The notes beneath the pieces are model-generated. The model was not told the origin of the DNA, ran no database searches, and saw only the letters and a program-made list of their open reading frames with translations. The position numbers were made by a program, and so were the translations under genes. 7,151 bases of DNA from Cytophagales bacterium (GTDB lineage: Bacteria; Bacteroidota; Bacteroidia; Cytophagales; Cyclobacteriaceae), in NCBI GenBank assembly GCA_003504855.1, contig DNZD01000150.1, positions 1 to 7,151 on the forward strand, in the 5' to 3' direction. Positions 1-5,621 of the stretch are shown here, one piece after another; positions within the stretch are counted from its first letter, which is position 1; the number at the start of each line of letters is the position of its first letter.

Positions 1-809
1 TCTTTTAACAGCAGCCCATAGGATGAAGATCCGCGGTTATCCAGAAAGCGGTTATTGATCATGGTGACGCCCTGCGTGTACATCACCGCCACTCCGGCCC
101 CGTTGTCACGGAATGTATTACTAATATATGTATCATGATGAGAGAACATAAAGTGAAGCCCATAGCGCATGTTATTATAACTCATATTCCCCTCGATCAG
201 GGAATTGGTTACGAACTCAAAATAGATGCCATCGCGATGGCCATGAACGGTATTGCTTTGGATATGAATGGAGTCGCACTTCCAGGCATGAATGCCATTG
301 CCGATTTCGGGAGCCGACGGATCGGATGAAAGCACATTGCCTTTCACCAGGGCATTCCTGCAGTTGGCGAGGTAGACGCCGAAAAAGGTATGGTCAAACT
401 GGTTGTCGATTACCTTGATGTTACGCGACTGGATGGCTTTGATGCCCGCGACATCTTCAATACTTCCATGACCAGAATGAATGATCCGGAGTCCCTGAAT
501 GGTAACATTGGGGGCACCGATCGTGAAAATCTCAAACTTACCATCCCCGTCAAATACCGGATAGCCCTCGCCCAATAAGGTGATGGGAATCCTGACGACC
601 ACATTACCTGAATGATATACGCCAGGCTTGATCAGAATCGTATCACCCGGATAGGCCCTGTCAAGTGCCTGTTGCACAGTGATCGTGCCATGAGGCGATA
701 CAATCCATTGCCCTGCAACAGCCGTTGACGCCCAGGTCAACGCGGCCCACAGGACAACTATTTGTATTCGGTTACAAACTCTCCCCACGAAAGGTAAATT
801 CCTTTCCAT
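1..809 (-). CDS. nosD: NosD, periplasmic copper-site maturation protein (partial, 3' end beyond window)
   Basis: NosD is a periplasmic right-handed beta-helix protein that, with the NosFY ABC transporter, is needed to build the CuZ centre of N2O reductase. I translated 269 codons from ATG at 809 down to the window edge with no stop. Residues 1-32 form a Sec signal: basic start (R3, R10, R14), hydrophobic IVVLWAALTWASTAVA, probable cleavage after AVA. The mature part opens with the family's typical stretch: tVQQALDRAYPGDTILIKPGVYHSG at about residues 44-68. It then shows repeated short beta-helix turns with N/G ladders (IQGLRIIHSG, VIDNQFDHTFFGVYL, IEGNMSYNNMRYGLHFMFSHH). The start lies inside nosL, overlapping its last 52 bases; no in-frame ATG after the nosL stop keeps the signal peptide, so 809 is preferred. 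The truncation is only the window boundary. nosF and nosY are expected next but are not visible. Confidence 0.93.
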   Translation of the reverse strand, partial: MERNLPFVGRVCNRIQIVVLWAALTWASTAVAGQWIVSPHGTITVQQALDRAYPGDTILIKPGVYHSGNVVVRIPITLLGEGYPVFDGDGKFEIFTIGAPNVTIQGLRIIHSGHGSIEDVAGIKAIQSRNIKVIDNQFDHTFFGVYLANCRNALVKGNVLSSDPSAPEIGNGIHAWKCDSIHIQSNTVHGHRDGIYFEFVTNSLIEGNMSYNNMRYGLHFMFSHHDTYISNTFRDNGAGVAVMYTQGVTMINNRFLDNRGSSSYGLLLK

Positions 810-1201
810 TCCCTCTTAAATTTTTCCATCACCCCCTTATCCGCAAATCCTGCAACCTGGCCGTCCATGGGACTTCTGATCTCCGACGACTTTACATAGT
901 ATGCCTCCCTGGCGGGAATCAATTTACCCGGAGTGGCATAATCCACCACCAAAACGTGGGCATACTGCTCTGGTGATTCATAATCCGCATGGTAAAAGTT
1001 CATGAAGCAGTTGGCATCATCAAACTTGTACACCTTGCCTTTCGTGGTCACCAGTTCGGCACCAAATTTCTGGTCCACCAGGGTCATCTTACAAAAACTG
1101 CACACATCCGTTCCGAAGACGATGGGCGCTGGTTCCGTGCTACAGCCCTGCATGATGGTGACGCCAATGAATAAACAGACCATCAGGAACATGCGGTTCA
1201 T
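758..1201 (-). CDS. nosL: NosL, copper chaperone lipoprotein for N2O reductase
   Basis: This is a 147-residue protein, a usual NosL length. NosL proteins are membrane-anchored periplasmic Cu(I) chaperones that supply copper for NosZ assembly. Residues 1-19 form a short hydrophobic signal ending in a lipobox (IMQGC), so C20 is the probable lipidated residue. The mature part has the family's metal motif C34-S-F-C37-K-M39, followed by the conserved region with KVYKFDDANCFMNFY (residues 57-71) and the later VKSSEIRSPMDGQVAGFADK, which matches the NosL fold. The ATG overlaps the stop of the upstream membrane protein as ATGA (1198-1201), indicating translational coupling. The 3' end overlaps the start of nosD by 52 bases. 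Identification is strong from motif plus context; which residues bind copper in this protein is inferred from the family. Confidence 0.94.
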   Translation of the reverse strand: MNRMFLMVCLFIGVTIMQGCSTEPAPIVFGTDVCSFCKMTLVDQKFGAELVTTKGKVYKFDDANCFMNFYHADYESPEQYAHVLVVDYATPGKLIPAREAYYVKSSEIRSPMDGQVAGFADKGVMEKFKREWKGIYLSWGEFVTEYK

Positions 1202-1782
1202 AATAATTTCCTTTTACTGGCTTTGAATTCCAGGTAGAGCAATATCGCCATCAACAACGCAACACCCATAAACACCCATCCTCCGATATCAGGTCCGGAG
1301 AAGGCCGTAAAATTCAGCAACACTTTGGTGCCGATGAGCGGCGGTTGGTAAGACATTCCTTCGATCTTAATGGCCGCATCCGGATTGAGGTTATGGCCGT
1401 AGTCGTATCCCCAGAGCCAAAAGTCGACAAGGGCACCGATACCGGCGGCAACGATCGTAACAAAGAAAATGATCAACCCTGCCAACCGGTTCCAGAGCGC
1501 AGCGAGCAGGCCAATGCCTATGATGGCTCCTACGATATAAATCATATAATTGAATTCCGGAAACATACTCGGCTCAATAATGCGCATGCCGATGTAGTGA
1601 TTCAGTGCGCTGATGATCTTTACATCACCACTGAGGGTATTGATCCAGATTTTCATTTCAAGTCCTTCCGGGTACTGCGGCGCCCACATAAGAATTTGCC
1701 ACAGGGGAACGAAGTAGGCCGTTACCAGGGACAGTGAGGAGATTAGCAGAACAATTCGGGTTAGCGGTCGTAGGCGTTTCAT
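1198..1782 (-). CDS. nosB: Polytopic membrane protein downstream of nosZ, probable NosB
   Basis: The protein has 194 residues with about four membrane helices, roughly residues 8-30, 79-98, 101-125 and 167-186, and a basic C-terminus (KASKRKLL). Two loops face the same side: residues 31-78 and 126-166. The first holds a histidine/methionine-bearing stretch (ALNHYIGMRIIEPSMF; H62, M66, M73) and the second has H130 and M143. In clade II nos clusters such as that of Wolinella succinogenes, a membrane protein called NosB is encoded directly after nosZ and is required for N2O respiration; its mechanism is not known. Position, size and topology here fit that protein, but I assign the name mainly by context. 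It follows nosZ by 91 bases, across a GC-rich hairpin, and is coupled to nosL by an ATGA overlap. A role in copper handling or NosZ maturation is inference. Confidence 0.72.
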   Translation of the reverse strand: MKRLRPLTRIVLLISSLSLVTAYFVPLWQILMWAPQYPEGLEMKIWINTLSGDVKIISALNHYIGMRIIEPSMFPEFNYMIYIVGAIIGIGLLAALWNRLAGLIIFFVTIVAAGIGALVDFWLWGYDYGHNLNPDAAIKIEGMSYQPPLIGTKVLLNFTAFSGPDIGGWVFMGVALLMAILLYLEFKASKRKLL

Positions 1783-1797
1783 GTTCGTTGGGAGAAA

Positions 1798-1819
1798 GGG
1801 CGCCCCCGAAAGAGCGCCC
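1798..1819 (-). terminator. GC-rich stem-loop between nosZ and nosB (terminator or attenuator)
   Basis: Read on the minus strand, GGGCGCTC (1819-1812), a six-base loop and GGGCGCCC (1803 onward to 1798) form an 8-bp stem with one G-T pair. TTTCTCC follows. The T-tract is short and interrupted, so complete termination is unlikely; partial termination or 3' end protection of nosZ mRNA is more plausible. The stem begins 54 bases after the nosZ stop and ends 15 bases before the nosB ATG, so it might also affect nosB translation. Confidence 0.5.
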
Positions 1820-1873
1820 GTGATCGTAATCGCAAGTATTCCTGTAAACCGGACAACGATCGTTTAAAAAGTG

Positions 1874-3832
1874 CTATTCGGTTTTACCGGTGGAGAAAGA
1901 CAGCGGTACGTTGCTGTTGGCCGGTGAAACCCTTACATACCCTTGCATCTCCTGGTGCAGCGCCGAACAAAAGTCGGTGCAATAGAATGGGGACACACCC
2001 ACTTCATCGGGCACCCATTTCAATGTTTGCGTCTCTCCCGGCATAACGAGGATTTCAGCATTGGCGGCTCCCTTGATGGCAAAGCCGTGGGGAACATCCC
2101 AATCCTGCTCGAGGTTGGTCACGTGGAAGTAAACCACATCACCCAGTTTAACCCCTTCGATATTGTCTGGCGTCAGGTGCGAGCGAATGGCGGTCATATA
2201 TACGTGCACCTCTTTTCCCTTGCGCTCCACCTTTGTTTCCTTTTCTCCATGCGCTGCATAAGCATGTTTATTGTCTTCAATCTTATAGAACTTGGTTGAA
2301 TTGGGAGAAATCAGGCTTGCCGGAATGGCTTCTGCATAGTGCGGCTCACCTACCGTCGGGAAATCAAGTAACAACTGCATCTTGTCGCCGGAGATGTCAT
2401 ACAACTGAGCAGATTGTGTAAGCTCGGGTCCGGTGGGTAAGTAACGATCCTTGGTGATCTTGTTATAAGCGATAACATACTTGCCGTGAGGTTTGGCTGT
2501 AGGGCCGCCGGGTACGCACAGGTGACCGATGGAGTAGTACGTGGGAACACGGTCCAATACCTCGAGGGTCTTCACATTCCATTTCACGATCTCCGAAGAA
2601 ACAAAGAATGATGTATACGCATTTCCCTTGGCATCAAATTCCGTATGCAACGGGCCGAGTCCGGGTTTCTTCACTTCACCATGCAAGGCAGACTCGTATT
2701 TGATCACCGGAATACCAGCGTACTCACCTTCAAAATCTTTAGCAGCAATGGCGGCTTGAATCTTGGAGAAAGAGAATACCGGGATCAGGGCAGCCAGTTT
2801 ACCCGAAGCAACAATATATTCACCGGTAGGATCCGTATCACAGCCATGCGGTGATTTAGGGCAAGGGATGAAGTAAATGATATCCTTCAACACCAATGGA
2901 TCGAGTTGCAGTACCTCCGACATCATTTCGGAAGTGGCCATCTGTGAGGTCTCGTCCAGCACGTTATGAGCATAGCGCGCCTTTACCATCACGCCTTTAC
3001 CGGCAGCAATGTATTCCTCCGCTTTCTTCCAGTTCACTGCCATGATAAAGTCCTTGTCCTTCTGCGTGGCATTTACCTCCAGCAGGGTGTAAGCCTGTTC
3101 GGTGTTGTAGCATGAGAAAAAGAACCATCCATGGGACGGACCTTTGCCGGCACGGGCCAGGTCAAAGTCAATACCCGGAGTCTTTAGCTGAAAACCAATG
3201 TTCATCCGACCGGTGGTGGGATCGACTTTAATAAAGCTGATCGTCCCCTTGAAATTCTCCTTGTAGGTACTGATGGGCACATCGCGGTTGTCGCCAACAG
3301 GAACACTGAAACGGGTTCCGGCAACAATGTATTCGCTGTTCTCCGTAATAAATGGGGATGAGTGATTCCCGCCACTGTTGGGGAGTTCGAGAATCTCCTC
3401 CGTCTTAAACGTCTTGAGACTTATCCTCGCCACCCGGGGGGTGTTGTTGGCATTGCCAAAAGCCCAGCGGCCGTCATGCTCTCCTTTGGTTACCGACAGG
3501 GCAATGTGGTGGAGATCATCCCAGGGAACATAGCCGTGAGAGGTGTTCAGCATGGGCTTGGATTCTTCGCTGTATCCGTATCCATTCTCCGGAAACTGGG
3601 AGAAGACGGGCACAATACGAAACAACCTACCGGATGGCAAACCATAAATGCTCATTTGCCCATTGAATCCACCGGATACAATGTTATAAAATTCATCATA
3701 CTGACCAGGTGCAACATACACCTTGGCCGCTGCATCGCCAGTGATGGCACCCTGTGGCCCCTTGGGTTTACAGGCGTTAAACACAGTGGCCACTGCCATC
3801 AGGAGCACCACCGATTGAATTAGTTTTTTCAT
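1874..3832 (-). CDS. nosZ: Nitrous oxide reductase, clade II (NosZ)
   Basis: NosZ reduces N2O to N2 in the periplasm with electrons from cytochrome c. The protein has 652 residues, normal for the family. Residues 1-20 are a Sec-type signal without twin arginine, as expected of clade II, ending FNA-C21, a lipobox-like site. The N-terminal beta-propeller carries all seven CuZ histidines: H108 and H109 in DDLHH, H156 in GGNHSSP, H329 in KSPHG, H396 in GPLHTEF, H449 in AKPHG and H498 in GEPHY. The C-terminal cupredoxin domain, from about residue 540, carries the CuA ligands: H582 in DVPHGF, then C618-TDF-C622-SAL-H626-QE-M629. The CuA motif has CTDFC rather than the CxWFC of typical Pseudomonas/Paracoccus enzymes, another clade II trait. 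There is no fused cytochrome domain. It starts 24 bases after the cytochrome c gene, so the two are probably co-transcribed. The copper sites are intact, so the enzyme should be active. Confidence 0.98.
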   Translation of the reverse strand: MKKLIQSVVLLMAVATVFNACKPKGPQGAITGDAAAKVYVAPGQYDEFYNIVSGGFNGQMSIYGLPSGRLFRIVPVFSQFPENGYGYSEESKPMLNTSHGYVPWDDLHHIALSVTKGEHDGRWAFGNANNTPRVARISLKTFKTEEILELPNSGGNHSSPFITENSEYIVAGTRFSVPVGDNRDVPISTYKENFKGTISFIKVDPTTGRMNIGFQLKTPGIDFDLARAGKGPSHGWFFFSCYNTEQAYTLLEVNATQKDKDFIMAVNWKKAEEYIAAGKGVMVKARYAHNVLDETSQMATSEMMSEVLQLDPLVLKDIIYFIPCPKSPHGCDTDPTGEYIVASGKLAALIPVFSFSKIQAAIAAKDFEGEYAGIPVIKYESALHGEVKKPGLGPLHTEFDAKGNAYTSFFVSSEIVKWNVKTLEVLDRVPTYYSIGHLCVPGGPTAKPHGKYVIAYNKITKDRYLPTGPELTQSAQLYDISGDKMQLLLDFPTVGEPHYAEAIPASLISPNSTKFYKIEDNKHAYAAHGEKETKVERKGKEVHVYMTAIRSHLTPDNIEGVKLGDVVYFHVTNLEQDWDVPHGFAIKGAANAEILVMPGETQTLKWVPDEVGVSPFYCTDFCSALHQEMQGYVRVSPANSNVPLSFSTGKTE

Positions 3833-3856
3833 GTGGGTATGGATAAGGTTGGTAAG

Positions 3857-4324
3857 TTATTTTTCGCCATCGTTCTTGCGCATGAACTCAAGAATGTCAC
3901 GGGCATCGCCGATGGACACGTTCTGATTAGGCATCCGGGTAAGGCACAACTCAAGTAGCTTTTGAGCGTCCGGATCTTTGTCGAGCATGACCTCCACGTT
4001 GGTGACCATGTTCATGATCCATTCCGGTTGACGACGTTTGGTCACATCCTTCCAGCCAGGTCCGACAAATCGCTTGTCATCCAGTTTATGGCATGCTGAA
4101 CATTTCATCTCATAAATGGCTAGACCCCGTCCCACCCGATCCTGTTCGAGCGGCGTATGAAGGGTCACCGATTTCACCGCACCAATGCCTTTGGTGGGGT
4201 CTGTAATTACCGCTTCAGGTGCGGACTGCGTCTGTGGCGGGATATTCTCGGTATTTTTCGGTTTGTCCGGGGCGCAGGAATACATGATTGCTGCGGCAAT
4301 AAAGGCATAGCATATTCGGTTCAT
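3857..4324 (-). CDS. Monohaem c-type cytochrome lipoprotein, likely electron donor to NosZ
   Basis: The protein has 155 residues from ATG at 4324. An in-frame TTG seven codons upstream (4345) would only add MPSIQTI before the signal peptide, so the ATG is preferred. Residues 1-16 form a hydrophobic signal ending IMYS-C17, a lipobox-like site. A proline- and polar-rich linker (about residues 18-65) separates the anchor from a single class I cytochrome c domain. That domain has the haem motif C75-SA-C78-H79, and M131 in TRMPNQ is the probable sixth haem ligand; C127 is an additional cysteine nearby. A C-terminal helix (DARDILEFMRKND) completes the fold. Sitting 24 bases upstream of nosZ on the same strand, it is most simply the direct donor to the CuA centre, carrying electrons from a quinol:cytochrome c oxidoreductase encoded elsewhere. 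The donor role is inference from context; the cytochrome identity is clear. Confidence 0.93.
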   Translation of the reverse strand: MNRICYAFIAAAIMYSCAPDKPKNTENIPPQTQSAPEAVITDPTKGIGAVKSVTLHTPLEQDRVGRGLAIYEMKCSACHKLDDKRFVGPGWKDVTKRRQPEWIMNMVTNVEVMLDKDPDAQKLLELCLTRMPNQNVSIGDARDILEFMRKNDGEK

Positions 4325-4355
4325 AATTGTTTGAATTGATGGCAAGATATGGGCG

Positions 4356-4380
4356 CGGGTCAGCAGGGGTGTATGACCCG
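4356..4380 (-). promoter_or_regulatory. Inverted repeat in the leader of the cytochrome c-nosZ unit
   Basis: CGGGTCA at 4356-4362 and TGACCCG at 4374-4380 are perfect 7-bp inverted arms separated by 11 bases, ending 31 bases before the cytochrome c ATG at 4324. This could be a dimer-binding operator or an mRNA leader hairpin. The arms do not match TTGAT/ATCAA (FNR) or TGTGA/TCACA (CRP). Its placement just before the nos unit makes a regulatory role plausible but unproven. Confidence 0.35.
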
Positions 4381-4412
4381 AATCATAGAAAGTGCGAGAA
4401 GTTAGGTGAATG

Positions 4413-4432
4413 GCGGAGGGGAAAATGTCCGC
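4413..4432 (-). other. Weak stem-loop between the regulator gene and the nos unit
   Basis: GCGGA (4413-4417) and TCCGC (4428-4432) are 5-bp inverted arms around 10 bases, starting about 20 bases after the regulator's stop codon. No T-tract follows on the minus strand. It may be a weak 3' end structure of the regulator transcript, but a 5-bp match is easily chance. Confidence 0.2.
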
Positions 4433-4451
4433 TGGCAGAGTATAAATAACC

Positions 4452-5048
4452 CTACAACTGAATCTTGTGGCCTACGATTTTCAGTTTGTTTTCGTCTTCA
4501 AGCTTTTTTACCGCCCGAATGACGGTTTCAACCCTTAATCCCGTCATATCGGCAATTTGCTGACGGGTAAATGGCACCTGATATTTTTCAGATTTACTGG
4601 CGTTGGCCCCCTCCTGCTTGAGGTAGTTCAGCAAAGTCATGATGCGGTGCTCCGGATCCGAAAAGGAAATTTCCGACAACACCAGCGATTTATACTTAAG
4701 GCGCTGACACAGCACCTGATCCAGTTTGAGGTGAATCTCAAAATTCTCTTTTAATAACTGGAAGAATTTCTCTTTGGGCAGCCGCATGAGCACGGTAGGT
4801 TCCAGCGCTACAGCACCGCTGGGATATTTGAATCCGGAAAACAAAGGAGGCTCACCAAAACTGGTGTTTGCACCGAAGATGCCCTGAATGAACTCCTGAC
4901 CCTGCGAAGAGTTAGTCACCATTTTCACCGAACCGGTCAGCACCTGGAAATAGTAAAGCGCATCATCGCCTTCATAAAAGATGAATTCATCCTTTTTCAG
5001 TTCCAGGCGGCGTGCGCCATATTTTTCCAAAACTTTTACATCGATCAT
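4452..5048 (-). CDS. Crp/Fnr family transcriptional regulator
   Basis: A 198-residue protein is read from ATG at 5048, which is preceded by a purine-rich stretch (GGAAAGAAAGCC). An N-terminal cyclic-nucleotide-binding-type beta-roll covers about residues 10-100 (GSVKMVTNSSQGQEF; FGEPPLFSG at 64-72). A dimer helix covers about 100-125. A C-terminal winged helix-turn-helix has FTRQQIADMTGLRVETVIRAVKKLE at 160-184. In the recognition helix, E174 and R178 align with the DNA-contacting Glu and Arg of CRP/FNR, but the FNR Ser position is I177. The only cysteine is C114, so there is no Fe-S cluster set. P76 aligns with the CRP cAMP-binding arginine (Arg82), so cAMP binding is unlikely. The open frame extends upstream to a TTG at 5225, but that part resembles no Crp/Fnr N-terminus and contains a promoter-like element, so I exclude it. 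The position before the nos unit suggests control of N2O respiration or micro-oxic genes; the signal is unknown. Confidence 0.9.
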   Translation of the reverse strand: MIDVKVLEKYGARRLELKKDEFIFYEGDDALYYFQVLTGSVKMVTNSSQGQEFIQGIFGANTSFGEPPLFSGFKYPSGAVALEPTVLMRLPKEKFFQLLKENFEIHLKLDQVLCQRLKYKSLVLSEISFSDPEHRIMTLLNYLKQEGANASKSEKYQVPFTRQQIADMTGLRVETVIRAVKKLEDENKLKIVGHKIQL

Positions 5049-5089
5049 GGCTTTCTTTCCACGCCCTCCGGGTGGGTACAAAGGGTCAC

Positions 5090-5119
5090 GAAAAATACCA
5101 TTTATTTCGTTTTTGCAAA
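5090..5119 (-). promoter_or_regulatory. Bacteroidota-type promoter candidate for the Crp/Fnr regulator
   Basis: On the minus strand, TTTG (5119-5116) is followed after 18 bases by TATTTTTC (5097-5090). The known Bacteroidota consensus is TTTG near -33 and TAnnTTTG near -7; this copy differs only in the last base of the -7 element and has near-normal spacing. It would start a transcript roughly 35 bases before the ATG at 5048, which supports that start over the longer in-frame extension. Confidence 0.42.
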
Positions 5120-5224
5120 CCTTCTGGATACCCAGCCCCACCGGCAACAGCGGATTCCAGGCCGAATTGTAGTCCAGCAGGTAAGATGGAATGCCGAATC
5201 TTTTCATAACAGAACGAGTCGGCA

Positions 5225-5340
5225 ACTTCAGGATACAGCAGGCAAGAAGGTATGACTGTAATCACATGAAGCCGTATTCGAATTGAAGTACTTCAGGGAT
5301 TAATCAATACAAATCAAGTATCGGCTGATTTCACTTCAGG
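5225..5340. repeat. Three direct copies of ACTTCAGG upstream of the regulator
   Basis: ACTTCAGG occurs at 5225-5232, 5290-5297 and 5333-5340. The middle copy overlaps the perfect palindrome TGAAGTACTTCA (5284-5295). A related ACTTCA occurs at 5422-5427. Three identical 8-mers within 116 bases are unlikely by chance and may be half sites of a DNA-binding protein, though a decayed repeat is also possible. Confidence 0.4.
5251..5266. promoter_or_regulatory. CRP/FNR-like palindrome, possible autoregulatory site
   Basis: TATGA-N6-TCACA (5251-5266) matches the CRP/FNR superfamily layout TGTGA-N6-TCACA at nine of ten specified bases, with the right spacing. It lies about 200 bases before the regulator's ATG and about 130 bases before the promoter candidate, far for direct activation but possible for autoregulation or a second promoter. 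Such matches arise by chance, so support is weak. Confidence 0.27.
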
Positions 5341-5345
5341 GGGAT

Positions 5346-5370
5346 CCCGATTCCGCTACACAGCATCGGG
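5346..5370 (-). other. Imperfect stem-loop downstream of ccoS
   Basis: CCCGAT (5346-5351) pairs with ATCGGG (5365-5370). Inside, GCT pairs with AGC around ACAC, leaving a three-base bulge, for nine paired positions. No T-tract follows on either strand, so it is not a standard rho-independent terminator. It may be the 3' structure of the ccoIS transcript. Confidence 0.3.
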
Positions 5371-5430
5371 GTCGAAGAGTAAGTTGTCCGCTATGACGGT
5401 TAGCTGCAAAGTAGCCCCTTCACTTCACCG

Positions 5431-5461
5431 TACCTTTTACTACCTACTACTTACCACTTAC
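5431..5461. repeat. Degenerate TAC-rich simple repeat just after ccoS
   Basis: Seven TAC triplets occur in 31 bases, separated by C, T or CTT-type interruptions. It begins eight bases past the ccoS stop codon. It looks like decayed low-complexity sequence; no function is evident. Confidence 0.5.
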
Positions 5462-5468
5462 TCCTCAT

Positions 5469-5621
5469 TCACTCCTTCTTCTTCTTATCCTCAAACAACA
5501 TCCTTACACTGGGACCATAGAGGTCATTGTACTGTCCGCTGCGGAGACTCCAGATAAAAGCACCCAGGAAGATCAATGCGATGGTGAGGGAGATCGCAAT
5601 CAAAAGAACGATGATGATCAT
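5469..5621 (-). CDS. ccoS: CcoS, cbb3-type cytochrome oxidase assembly protein
   Basis: The protein has 50 residues from ATG at 5621. A longer reading from TTG at 5654 would overlap ccoI and prefix a polar stretch to the membrane helix, so it is not used. Residues 2-25 form one transmembrane helix (IIIVLLIAISLTIALIFLGAFIW), followed by the family signature SLRSGQYNDLYGPSVRMLFED and a lysine-rich tail. CcoS is a small membrane protein required for cofactor insertion during maturation of cbb3 oxidase. Its ATG overlaps the ccoI stop as ATGA (5618-5621), the usual tight ccoIS arrangement. Unlike the common order, no ccoN follows; instead comes an intergenic region and then the Crp/Fnr regulator. 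Confidence 0.92.
   Translation of the reverse strand: MIIIVLLIAISLTIALIFLGAFIWSLRSGQYNDLYGPSVRMLFEDKKKKE

Larger units (their letters stand above)
5049..5468. other. Intergenic control region between ccoS and the Crp/Fnr regulator
   Basis: About 420 bases contain no gene I can support. The stretch nearest the regulator (5049-5225) is open in the regulator's own frame but is judged to be leader. From ccoS onward the region holds a TAC-rich simple repeat (5431-5461), an imperfect stem-loop (5346-5370) and three ACTTCAGG copies, one joined to a perfect 12-bp palindrome. It also has a TTGAT direct repeat on the minus strand around 5302-5316, a CRP-like palindrome (5251-5266) and a Bacteroidota-type promoter candidate (5090-5119). 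Together these suggest a separate transcription unit starting before the regulator rather than read-through from ccoIS. Confidence 0.6.

Noticed and set aside
410..604. Minus-strand 64-codon frame and plus-strand frames in 135-578
   Set aside because: All fall in other frames of the nosD coding region, which reads through continuously as a NosD beta-helix.
1345..1737. 130-codon plus-strand open frame
   Set aside because: It is antisense to the nosB-like membrane protein. The composition is that of a shadow frame, with no signal or motif.
3362..3823. 153-codon plus-strand open frame
   Set aside because: It lies wholly antisense to nosZ, whose copper ligands are all intact. The product shows no recognisable domain.
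5061..5078. GC-rich imperfect hairpin just before the regulator
   Set aside because: Pairing needs a mismatch or bulge after four base pairs. It is too weak to call a structure.
5302..5316. FNR box candidate on the minus strand (TTGAT repeated)
   Set aside because: The two TTGAT copies are direct rather than inverted, and the TTGAT-N4-ATCAA symmetry is not met, so it was not listed as a separate site.
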